From the NCBI GenBank assembly GCA_918026815.1, contig CAKJVC010000083.1:124001-188000 (forward strand): DNA of 64,000 bases, given 5' to 3'. The DNA is from Chalara sp. BL73. Its lineage: Eukaryota; Ascomycota; Leotiomycetes; Helotiales. Each line of letters starts with the position of its first letter. The first letter of the stretch is position 1. The notes under the pieces are model-generated. The model made no database searches. It was not told where the DNA came from and was given only the letters and a program-made list of their open reading frames with translations. Both the position numbers and the translations under genes were made by a program. Shown in pieces: positions 54,934 through 64,000 of this stretch.

Positions 54934-57900
54934 CTATCGCAATACAAAATCCTTGATTTGCTTGGACTCATCGTCGAAAAGCTTGTACACATCAAAATCA
55001 TACAAAAAGCAATCGCCAATTAGCTCATATACCCCTCCCTCATGCATCCGTACCACAAACGGATATAACCCTCCCGGGAAGTACACAAGCTCGTCTTCTG
55101 GCTTTGCTCTTGGCGGAGCAAGACCCATCGAACCCTGATCGGTGATAAAGAAGCTTCTGCCATAGCACGCAATCTCCATACTTTGAGTAAAGTGTGAAAC
55201 TTTCCATTCATTCGTTTTATCAGCATTTCCCTCCTCTGACCATTCCTGAATAAATGCAACATCTCGAAAGTAGTCCAAATCAACTTCCACCAGTACACCT
55301 GTGCCATATCGCTCATAAAATGTCGCAAATGCGTCTGCATGAAATGAGAACTCGGGCGCTTCGCCATTAGCAACCGTCCAATACGAGTCTTTGGCAATAA
55401 GGGTATCAAGAAAAGCACCAGTGACAGCATTCTTAAACCGTTTCTGGGAAACAAGCTTAGCGGCCAGTAACTCCCAGTGGTAGAGCGTTTCTGCACAGCT
55501 GTCGCTACCAAGAATGTTGTCGGCACTTGCACGCAGCTCAGGTCCTATGCCTTGAATAGATTCGATGTACTTCCCCTTGATCAGGAACTCTGATGCGCGA
55601 AATTGTAATCCGGGCAGAGTGCGAAAAGGGTAGTTCAAGCCGTGAGTCCATGATCCGAAAATCCTTGGTAGTACCCCTGTGGGCTTGGAAACACTGAAGT
55701 CCTGCACCCATGAATTAAGGTCATCTCTCTCTCTGTGTGTACCCATCCAATGGAGAACTTGTAGTGACTTTGTGTCTTCCACGACAGCCTGGGTGAACTG
55801 GCGGTAGACGTCGGCGACGCTGAGAGAGTAATCAACTGGAATAATCTGGTGATCGAACATCCCGAGCAGGCTGTAAACTTTGTCCCTTGGATCGCTGGCT
55901 TCGCAAAATCTACTGCATTGAATAACCTTTCCGAGGTCGTGTAGGCCTGACGGCCTCCCGATACTCGCCAGATTGTGATAATGAGAAGGTCCATGGATTG
56001 CTTGGAGCGGATGGACTGTCATGCCGAAAGAGCTAGGCAGGCGCAGGAGATGAATGCTCTCTGTGTCTGGCCCACACATCACGATTGCGTTCTTTGCTAA
56101 AGAGACTTCCTGTATCACCCAAGAGCGAAAGAATAATGGCCGTTGGCAAAGCTTGAGGAACGCACCTCTCGTTTTACCTTTGTAAGATGGCGGATTTATG
56201 TGCGACTCATGGAATATAGGGTCCCTGGATTCCACCCGGCCGGCTTTGTAGTCCTCACAGTACTCTTTCCACTCTCTGAGGTGTTCAAAAACGAGGTACG
56301 AGTCATCTCCCTCCTCTCCAACCCAAAAAATGGTCTGGTCCGCCATCTGGTAGATGTCTCTCATAATACTAACCTGCTGATTTCGCTCTTGGATATTCTC
56401 CTGGTCTATACAGAGGGCATCGACCCAAAGGAGCCTTGGCTTGTCTTTGTATCTTAACCTTCTCAACGCCAACCACAGATTCTGTGTTACTTCAAAGACT
56501 ACGTCCTCGAGCAAGATGCCTGCCGTCTTCGATTGATCTCCTCGTGTATACGACAAAGCCTCATAGTGGGGTTTTTGTGGAAGATACACTAGAACAAGCC
56601 GGCCACGAATCGGCTCATCAATCGACTTTGATGGTTCAAGCTCCAAAACTCGGATATTTTGCATTGGATTGAGAGGACGGTATGCAAAGGCTTCGTCCTT
56701 CTTCCTTCCAAGCAATCGTTGAGATTCAGCATATGGCTTTTGCCAAGATATTGTAACTGTAGATTTCAACTCTTGCTCCCCCGAGCCACTGTCGCCTCGC
56801 TCCGCCATATATTGAGGCGACTCTCGAGACTGGGCTATAGTGTTCGAGCTCTTGATGCCCTTAGGATTGAAGAATTCGTTCTTCACTTGCAGAAGCTTTG
56901 GTTTACCCCCTGCGTCAGCCGCTTTCACGGGATTGACCACAACCCAATCCTCCGATTTCTCGGGAAGATATCTGAGAAGGAGTTTAATCATTGGCAGTTG
57001 AGTTAAAACATAGTTGAAACCTCTGCTCTGTTGTCGGAGTTGCTTCCGGACATGATTCAGAGCTGTGTCAGGGAGTCCAGGGCAGTCAACATCAGCACCA
57101 AGTTCCAACAACAATTCGACGGAATTGAGGTGGCCCTCGTCGCAAGCCCGCTGAAGAAGGTTGATGCGCGACGTTGCGCCAGGATGACTAGGGAATATAC
57201 CGTTGATGTCGAGGCCGTACTCAGTAACCAGGTATCTGAGCATGCCCAGATGATTTCCTCGCATTACTTGAAATGCAATATGCCCGAAATCACCCTGTGG
57301 CAGTAATGGACCGTCTCTGTTCACAAGGAAGCGCAGCAGGTCCACCAATCCATGCCCAACAGCATGCCTTTGAAATTCCACACTGTCAATTTGACATCCA
57401 TAATCCAACAAAAGTCGAACGACTTCGAGATGGGAGCAGATTGGAATCTCTTGAATGCGGAAACCTTTTTCAAGAAGCTTCTTCGCCATCTCATCGTTGC
57501 CGGCCTTGACACATCCTTCAAGTAATAACTGGCCGTCTTGCTCATCAGCGCTATGTTCAACAAGAATCTCACAAACTTCCAAAATTTTCTGCTCATCTGG
57601 CATTTGGTGGAGAGACATCGGCCGTGATTTGAATACTGATTCTACTGGGGTCATCATGAATTCCTCTCTCAATAGTGATCGTGTACACAAGTATTTCTCA
57701 AGAGGATTAGCTCCATGTTTTAACAAGCATACAGCGATGTCCTTTTGGCCCATCGCCGCGGCAACATGGAGGGCGCTTCCAAAGACATAATCTCGATTGC
57801 CGCTTCGTCCAGCTGGTGCGGTATAATCGACGCCATAGTCAAGCAATTTCTCAACGCTAAGGAGATCGCCCAGATAACAAACCACATGTAGAAACTTAAC

Positions 57901-58623
57901 CAAGCTTGGGTCGTCAGGTCGGCAATAAAGACCAGCATTGAGAAGGTACATCACAATCGAGTCCCATCTCATAGGTCCCTTTTCCCAAATATAAGGAATG
58001 GGCGCCCATCTTTCGTCTTCTTGCCGTGCGTTCAAGGCGATTTGCAGCAGATTTGCCTTTCCCATACCCTCAGTATCCGGGCTCGGAGGGTTGTCAATCT
58101 CGCCACTGGGAAAGGGATCGAACAAAGTGGAGTAATCAGCACCTGATTCGATCAGGAATTTGAATATGTCTGGGAAACCTTTAACGCAACTGTAATACAG
58201 TGGTGATTTCCCTTCATCATCGAAAGCGTTGACTGAAGCTCCATGGGTGATCAGCGTTTCGATCCTTGGTTTCAGATGGCTGGGCTCAGCTATCCACCTG
58301 CCTGCGCTGGCAGATATGGCAACTTGAAGGATATCAGACTCATCCCTAAAGACGTCATAGGCGGTGTCTTTTTTCAAAAGAACCTCGAGTACATCGTGAT
58401 TCTTGGTTTTGAGGGCGAGTCGCAAAGCGTTGACGTAGGTTCCTCGAAAATTGGGGTCATGCTGACCGACTGCAAAGCTGTCCTCGAGAAGCTGTTTTTC
58501 GTATTCAAACAATTTTCGCCGACCGTCGTGGGAGTCTTTACTGGCAAGCTCAAGGAGTGAAGAACCAGCGACGGCCACACCAATATCGGTCTGCTGAGAT
58601 GTATCGTGTTGCTGGCTTTCCAT
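54934..58623 (-). CDS. Ankyrin-HET protein
   Basis: A single 1229-residue frame; the ATG at 58623 is the first Met (a GTG precedes it). Residues 60-560 hold divergent ankyrin repeats (DEGKSPLYYSCVKGFPDIFK, FGSALHVAAAMGQKDIAVCL, NLLQRACDEGHLNSVELLLE). The HET domain follows a linker (about 650-830): FAYRPLNPMQNIRVLEL, PHYEALSYTRGDQSK, LLWVDALCIDQENIQERNQQ, QMADQTIFWVGEEGDD and FFRSWVIQEVSLAKNAIVMC, then DPRDKVYSLLGMFD. The first HET motif has Arg where Trp is usual (SYTWG). The order, repeats first and effector second, is the reverse of the receptor genes in the window. The ankyrins are old and diverse here, unlike the near-identical arrays elsewhere. It is probably a death-inducing or regulatory HET protein; its partner is unknown. 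Confidence 0.88.
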   Translation of the reverse strand: MESQQHDTSQQTDIGVAVAGSSLLELASKDSHDGRRKLFEYEKQLLEDSFAVGQHDPNFRGTYVNALRLALKTKNHDVLEVLLKKDTAYDVFRDESDILQVAISASAGRWIAEPSHLKPRIETLITHGASVNAFDDEGKSPLYYSCVKGFPDIFKFLIESGADYSTLFDPFPSGEIDNPPSPDTEGMGKANLLQIALNARQEDERWAPIPYIWEKGPMRWDSIVMYLLNAGLYCRPDDPSLVKFLHVVCYLGDLLSVEKLLDYGVDYTAPAGRSGNRDYVFGSALHVAAAMGQKDIAVCLLKHGANPLEKYLCTRSLLREEFMMTPVESVFKSRPMSLHQMPDEQKILEVCEILVEHSADEQDGQLLLEGCVKAGNDEMAKKLLEKGFRIQEIPICSHLEVVRLLLDYGCQIDSVEFQRHAVGHGLVDLLRFLVNRDGPLLPQGDFGHIAFQVMRGNHLGMLRYLVTEYGLDINGIFPSHPGATSRINLLQRACDEGHLNSVELLLELGADVDCPGLPDTALNHVRKQLRQQSRGFNYVLTQLPMIKLLLRYLPEKSEDWVVVNPVKAADAGGKPKLLQVKNEFFNPKGIKSSNTIAQSRESPQYMAERGDSGSGEQELKSTVTISWQKPYAESQRLLGRKKDEAFAYRPLNPMQNIRVLELEPSKSIDEPIRGRLVLVYLPQKPHYEALSYTRGDQSKTAGILLEDVVFEVTQNLWLALRRLRYKDKPRLLWVDALCIDQENIQERNQQVSIMRDIYQMADQTIFWVGEEGDDSYLVFEHLREWKEYCEDYKAGRVESRDPIFHESHINPPSYKGKTRGAFLKLCQRPLFFRSWVIQEVSLAKNAIVMCGPDTESIHLLRLPSSFGMTVHPLQAIHGPSHYHNLASIGRPSGLHDLGKVIQCSRFCEASDPRDKVYSLLGMFDHQIIPVDYSLSVADVYRQFTQAVVEDTKSLQVLHWMGTHRERDDLNSWVQDFSVSKPTGVLPRIFGSWTHGLNYPFRTLPGLQFRASEFLIKGKYIESIQGIGPELRASADNILGSDSCAETLYHWELLAAKLVSQKRFKNAVTGAFLDTLIAKDSYWTVANGEAPEFSFHADAFATFYERYGTGVLVEVDLDYFRDVAFIQEWSEEGNADKTNEWKVSHFTQSMEIACYGRSFFITDQGSMGLAPPRAKPEDELVYFPGGLYPFVVRMHEGGVYELIGDCFLYDFDVYKLFDDESKQIKDFVLR

Positions 58624-59245
58624 ATCCACCGATGTCGCTCCCTTCAGAGTGGTACGAGAGAAACAGTCTTGGAGGTGGAACGGAACTTGGGCTGTCTAGA
58701 AGCGCAGCGCGACGAGTGCCAGATTCGTGAGATATATGCTTTGTAGGGAAAAAATGATCAAGCGCACGCCTGACTGTTTGGCGTCCGAAATATTTCGGAT
58801 GCAACCATGTGTGGTATGGATATTGTACGTCCTCTTTCCTTACCAGTCAGTTTTCAGTGCTTTAGGCTGCTCTGTAGTATTCTCTAAGGCAGCACTCAGG
58901 TAACATCCCTGTATGTCCGTACGGCGTAAGAATACTACGAAGACACTCGTCTATCCCTTCTCGTTTGTTGTCGCAATTCTTTAGCAGCCTACAGTCGCAA
59001 TTTAATAACAAGTGGGTATTAATGGAGACAGTCATCCGCTCTGTAACTATGTAGAAATTGTTGCAAGAATTAAGGGCTTGATGCTGCGGGCATTATGCTG
59101 TTCTACCCCGCCCCACTTCACGCCACCCTTCAAGCGACGGTGGTGAGGGGTACGTAGACTGGATGTTATTAAGTTGGCGCCGGGCGCACCATTCCGCCTC
59201 CCCGCGCTAACCTTTGCGCCAGCTTTTACCCCTCGAGACGAAGTG
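58624..59245. other. Intergenic, promoter side of the ankyrin-HET gene
   Basis: No gene or shared repeat recognised, except that its right edge meets an LTR fragment. Confidence 0.4.
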
Positions 59246-59273
59246 GGATCCCTGTTCGCCTTGAGTTGTTACA
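59246..59273 (-). repeat. Fragment of a family A LTR
   Basis: GGGATCCCTGTTCGCCTTGA and GTTGTTACA, the first 28 bp of family A in inverse orientation, 11 bp from the full copy. Confidence 0.7.
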
Positions 59274-59284
59274 CCTTGTTTATT

Positions 59285-59542
59285 TGTAACGACTCGAGGC
59301 GAACAGGGATCTCGATCCGTGGATCTCAGGTAGAAAGACTCAAAGGTATGAACGACTGTCAATTGTTATAACCAAGAGAACAGGCTACAGACAGAAGGGA
59401 AGGAAACAGTGCTTTATATACAGGAGGCTGGCCAGGGGCCAGTGTAAGCGTGCCTTGTGGTGTCGGGAGCCAAGCTCCCAGAAGCTAAGCCCTGTGGTGC
59501 CAGGGGCTGAGCTCTAAGCGAAATAGGGCCAGGGCCGTGACA
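59285..59542 (+). repeat. Solo LTR, family A
   Basis: 258 bp, TGTAACGACTCGAG to GCCGTGACA, with CTTTATATACAGG. Flanks TTATT and CTATT match in four of five positions. Confidence 0.88.
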
Positions 59543-59933
59543 CTATTCGCCTTACGTTATACTCACCTTTTAATAATATTTTAAAGCTCAAAACTCTCAT
59601 GGTATCAGGCAACAGTAGTCTAATTAACTTATACTAATTATTTTTGGTTTATTTTAACAAGTGGTAAAGTATTGTGCACGAGAATTAGAAGGTCAGCCGC
59701 TCGGCGAAATGCTGCTTGGTTATACTTGCTGTTTGAATTGTAAGCCCCAGGCTGCACTTGCTGGAGGTGTTGTATGTGGCTAGTACATATTTACCCGACT
59801 TCCTTGGATCTATATGTTGAAGCACTGTACATGGCAGGCCTTTTTTTATTAACTTCTATTATTGCCATTGATTCTGATCCGTTACTATATACTACTATAC
59901 ATCCAGGTCTTTGTTAAATAAGGCACTAATGTC
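59543..59933. other. 3' flank of the PNP-NB-ARC-TPR gene
   Basis: AT-rich, with no coding sequence. It probably includes the 3' UTR of the minus-strand receptor. Confidence 0.4.
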
Positions 59934-62900
59934 TCACTGCTCTGTCTGCCATCCAAGTAACGCTGTACAAGAAGACAAAGTATCAGGGTGATTAGTGCCT
60001 ATAGTCCTAGTCCGTAACATTACGCATTCCTCCATTAGCTTGAGGGCATCTATACCTCGGCCTTGGAGCCTGTATGTCGAAGCCAAGTTGGACATGCTGG
60101 TCAGGGTAGAAGGATGCTCCGGCCCTAACACCCTTTTTCTCGTCTCCATCACTTGCACCTCCAAGTCTTCGGCCTCTTTCCAGCGTTCCTGATTCCGGTA
60201 GGTCAAAGCCAAGTTGGACATGCTGGTCAGCGTGTCTGGATGCTCCGGCCTTAACACCCTTTTTCTCGTCTTTATCACTTGCACCTCCAAGTTTTCGGCC
60301 TCTTTCCAGCGTCCCTGATTCCAAAATGTCGACGCTAAGTTGGCCATGCTGGTCAGCGTGTCTGGATGCTCCGGCCCTAACACTCTTTTTCTTGTCTCTA
60401 TCACTTGCACGCCCAAGTTTTCGGCCTTTTTCCAGCGTCTCTGATTAAAAAATGTCAAAGCCAAGTTGGCCATGCTGGTCAGCGTGTCTGGATGCTCCGG
60501 CCTTAACACTCTTTTTCTCGTCTCCATCACTTGCACCTCCAAATTTTCGGCCTCCTTCCAGCGTCCCTGATTCCAAAATATCGACGCTAAGTTGGACATG
60601 CTGGTCAGCGTGTCTGGATGCTCCGGCCCTAACACTCTTTTTCTCGTCTCCACCACTTGCACCTCCAAGTTTTCGGCCTCTTTCCAGCGTCCCTGATTCC
60701 AAAATGTCGAAGCCAAGTTGGACATGCTGGTCAGCGTGTCTGGATGCTCCGGCCCTAACACCCTTTGTCTCGATTTCATCACTTGCACGCCCAAGTTTTC
60801 GGCCTCCTTCCAGCGTCCCTGATTCAAAAATGTCATAGCCAAGTTGGCCATGCTAGTCAGAGTAGAAGGATGCTCCGGCCCTAACACCTTTTTTCTCGTC
60901 TCTATTACTTGCACGCCCAAGTTTTCGGCCTCCTTCCAGCGTCCCTGATTCAAAAATGTCAAAGCCAAGTTGGCCATGCTGGTCAGCGTGTTTGGATGCT
61001 CCGGCCCTAACACTCTTTTTCTCGTCTCCATCACTTGCACGCCTAAGTTTTCGGCCTCTTTCCAGCGTCCCTGATTCAAAAATGTCATAGCCAAGTTGGC
61101 TATGCTGGTCAGAGTAGAAGGATGCTTCGGCCTTAACACTCTTTTTCTCGTCTCCATTACTTGCACCTCTAAGTCTTCGGCTTCTTTCCAACGTCCCTGA
61201 TCAAAAAATGTCGAAGCCAAGTTGGCTATGCTGGTCAGCGTGTCTGGGTGCTCCGGCCCTAACACCATTTTTCTCGCCTCTATTACTTGCACTTCCAAGT
61301 CTTCGGCTTCTTTCCAACGTCCTTGATTCCAAAATGTCGAAGCCAAATTGGTTATGCTGGCCAGCGTATCTGGATGCTCCTGCCCGAGGACTTTTTTATA
61401 CTTCTCTACTACTTCAACAAACGGTGCCTCAGCTTCATTATATCGCCCATCGCTAAGTAAACATTCTCCAAATCTCTGCGATAGTATAATCCGAGTCTCC
61501 CCAATTTTACTAGATTTATTAGACATTAGTACATAACATACGTGTGGCAAATACGTCCTCCACGTAGTTCTATTTTGGTGATTATTGTCTGGCAACACTT
61601 TTTCTAATTGTATAATCGCCTTTTCGGTCCATTGAGCGATCAGATTATTTTGCCGAAGCCAGTTTCTCGTTGCGAGATGCACTAGTCGGTGAAGATCAAA
61701 AGCCAGGTCTGCCGCTCGCTTTATAATAAACGAGTAGGCTTCGAGTGTCCCGATCGCATCTATCTCCTTTTTTCGAGACGCTCCTGCTGGAAGCAAAGAC
61801 CGGGGAATGTCCTTAGGATCTATACAAGCCATAAACGATAAGTAGTCGGCTGCGAGAGGATCGCGATGCCGGATTTGTTCAAAAGAAATAAGCCACGTAG
61901 TAGCCACGGGGTTCTTTATATTGTTATATCTCCCGTCATCCTCAAAGTCTTCGCTAAAAAGTTCAATAACGGCCTCTTCTTGGTCTGCAAAAAGAGACAA
62001 ATAATTCACAAACGCAATTCCATTTTCGTTGATGTATGCTGCTGCCTGAACAATAGCGAGCGGAAGGTAAGTGAGCTCTTTTAGAAGGGCTATTGTATCT
62101 GTTCTATTATTAACCAGATCCGGATTCATTAAACACTTCTGTAGCAACTGGATCGCTACGTCTTCGTCCATCTCCGGTACCTCTACCACATTCTGGCGTG
62201 CGAGCTTAACAGCCATCTTCCTGTCGCGCGTCGTGAAGACGATGCGTCCTTGTTCACTTTGTGGAAGGTAGTCGATTAGACGGCTGGATCCTGGCTCAAC
62301 CCCAGCCTCCGCAACCCACATATTAATATCGTCGGCATTGTCGAAAATCAATAGCCATGGCCGCGTGGTCTTGCTTAGATGGAGTTGGACAAGTTTCTTC
62401 ACATCGGCCGTTTTATCATCCCGACTAGCGATGTTAAGTTGCTGAGCAACATCCAGGTACGCTTGTTGAAGACTCTCTGTGTCGATCGCAGGTATCCACA
62501 AGATGGGGCAAGTCCGATACGTTGCCCTGATTCGATAGGCCAGCTCGAGTACTAGTTGCGTTTTCCCTACTCCTCCAAGACCAGTAATTGCGATCTTAGA
62601 AGTCTGCTCTCCTATAAAGAGCCTTTTTTCAAGCTCAACAAGTTGATCCTCACGACCAGTGAAGTTTGGATTTTTGTTGAATGGTACTATAAAAGGAACG
62701 GTATTATCTATACAATAGAGCTTAGCATAGACCAAGTCTAGCACAAAGATAATTACAAACAGAATAAAAAACCCTTCGAATTTATATTCCTTATGTATAG
62801 TTCAAGAAATCATATGAAAAAAGGAGCTTTCTAGTACATTGTCTTCTTGTATCTTATAGAGATGTCCCTGCTCGGCCTAGAGAGAGAAAACGTCATAATA

Positions 62901-63857
62901 CAAATAGCGCTACTAACCTGTCTGTGCCTTCACCTTAGGGTTTATAGCACAAAGAATCCCTTTCGCATACGCGGCTGCTGCAGCGGCTGCATACGGTTGC
63001 CAGATCTTGTTCTTCTGACTGTCTCCATAGTCGCAGACTCCCCGGATTACTCCTGTCGGTAGCGTATTTATAACCCCGGCTGCTTCCATTTCCAACCCAA
63101 TGAGATCGTATTTGTCTCGTAATTCATCTCGTCGGATGGGGTTCCGCATCAATGAGCCACCAGACCCAATGTTACCATACCAGACCTTTGTGCGCTCAGA
63201 CTCATCGCGAGGTTCCCTTGGGACTAAAGTATCCTCTAATCTCGCGAACAACTTGTCCTCTGACTGACTAGGACAGAGGAATCTGCCGCCCCCATCGGCC
63301 TGCTGAACGCTCGCTAGGTAATTCGCCAATGTGTTTCCCGCTCGGAATGGCCTCTTCTTGGTAAGTTGGATATTCGCTATCGCAGACCTAACAATCGCCG
63401 GAGGCTCCGCTTGCCTGCCGTTTGGGAAGAAACCCTGCTCCGTGTCGCGCCCGAGGTCGTACTGGATTATACCAACGCTGTCCTTATCTGGTACACAGAC
63501 AAGGACGTCGCCGAGGCGGATATCGCGAAATTTCGCAGGATGCTCGGGAGAGTGGTTAGGTAGGCCAGCAGCGACTCCAACTAATAAGGCAAACCAGATA
63601 TTCGAGAAGCGCGCCTTCACCTGATTCACGAGCGCAGCAGCAGCGCCAGGACCGTAGTTCTGACCGGCCGGCCACGTCGCAACCACGATCTTGTGTCCGT
63701 TGAGTTCCCCTCCAATATATATATAATCATCGCCTCGACCTGTCTCGAAGTACCCGTCGTGTTGCTTGTCGAGCATACCCAAGGCAGCCTCCGCCTCGAT
63801 TGGTAGAACCGCCACCCAAGCGATAGTGTACTCGTCGAAGTCAAGTACTTTACCCAT
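59934..63857 (-). CDS. PNP-NB-ARC-TPR NOD-like receptor
   Basis: Two exons, 63857-62918 and 62737-59934, joined by a 180-nt GT-AG intron (phase 1), give about 1247 residues. The ATG at 63857 is chosen over a GTG 21 bases upstream. The PNP_UDP domain (1-313) has YTIAWVAVLPIEAEAALGML, LLVGVAAGLPN, DIRLGDVLVCVP, DLIGLEMEAAGVINTLP and VIRGVCDYGDSQKNKIWQPY. NB-ARC has NPNFTGRE, Walker A GLGGVGKTQL (about 365), LLIFDNADD, GRIVFTTRDRK and the GxP-like LTYLPLAIVQAA. Eleven 42-residue kinesin-light-chain-type TPRs (from about 763) follow, with consensus VLGPEHPDTLTSMANLASTF then WNQGRWKEAENLEVQVMETR, and a half repeat ends the protein. The catalytic-domain class is the one seen in the PNP-NACHT-ANK gene, but it is coupled to a different NTPase and sensor. 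A nucleotide-cleaving death effector is inferred, not shown. Confidence 0.93.
60006..61391 (-). repeat. Eleven 126-bp TPR tandem repeats
   Basis: Exactly 11 units of 126 bp in frame. The units differ mainly at D/S/N after HP, I/M before A/SNLA, at the STFW/MTFL/LTFL helix face and at E/G in LEVQV or LGVQV. Units 6 and 7 are almost the same. Confidence 0.95.
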
Positions 63858-64000
63858 CGCGCTTGGATGATGGCTCACGTAGAATGCTTGATGACGCGAT
63901 TGATGGGCACTTGATGGCCAGCATCGGAGCCTCGTCGAGACAAAAGGTGATTTGGGTGACGTTGCACAAAAGTGTCAAATATAGTTTGCCAGCAAAGCGG
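63858..64000. other. Upstream end of the PNP-NB-ARC-TPR gene
   Basis: The last bases of the window. They probably hold the 5' UTR and part of the promoter; no motif is decisive. Confidence 0.35.

Noticed and set aside
60452..60838. Repetitive plus-strand frames opposite the TPR gene
   Set aside because: They are antisense shadows of the 126-bp repeats, open only because the repeat unit is.

Overview
The window is from a filamentous ascomycete (Pezizomycotina). Genes carry short GT-AG introns of about 48-180 nt, and the families present (HET, NACHT and NB-ARC NOD-like receptors, PNP_UDP nucleosidase domains, Git3-type GPCR, LaeA-like methyltransferase, DUF3435) are typical of that group. Sequence alone does not fix the species. 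Introner-like introns in the NAD synthetase gene would fit Dothideomycetes, where such elements are known, but this is only a hint.

Layout. Left part (1-13 kb): a decayed unknown gene at the edge, an apparently intact cAMP-receptor/Git3-like GPCR (2922-4284), a broken LaeA-like methyltransferase (7084-8216) and a broken nitric-oxide-synthase-like gene (about 9735-12926). Middle left (14-26 kb): a repeat graveyard of LTR-retroelement gag remnants, many solo LTRs (several with perfect 5-bp target duplications), a piggyBac-type transposase carrying a nested LTR pair, a Tad-like LINE tail, an AT-rich minisatellite, an ankyrin gene (18612-20653), a second ankyrin gene broken by two LTRs, and HET and dynamin relics.

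Core (27-38 kb): two NOD-like receptor genes in tandem, HET-NACHT-WD40 (27491-31189) and PNP-NACHT-ankyrin (33355-37350), bordered by LTRs. Then a DUF3435 (tyrosine-recombinase) relic and the housekeeping glutamine-dependent NAD+ synthetase (40913-43893, nine exons). Three introns of the synthetase gene are copies of one another.

Right part (45-64 kb): a TIR element, a HET protein (46974-49275), a beta-lactamase-like protein (50657-52258), a nonsense-riddled CmcJ-like gene, an ankyrin-HET protein (54934-58623) and a third NOD-like receptor, PNP-NB-ARC-TPR (59934-63857).

Together this looks like an accessory island rich in non-self-recognition and programmed-cell-death genes. It combines three different effector/NTPase/repeat architectures with extra HET and ankyrin proteins. 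The sensor repeats are internally near-identical, which would permit rapid reshuffling. The island is embedded in solo LTRs that repeatedly hit or border these genes. Many C-to-T and G-to-A type stop codons in the relics suggest past RIP.
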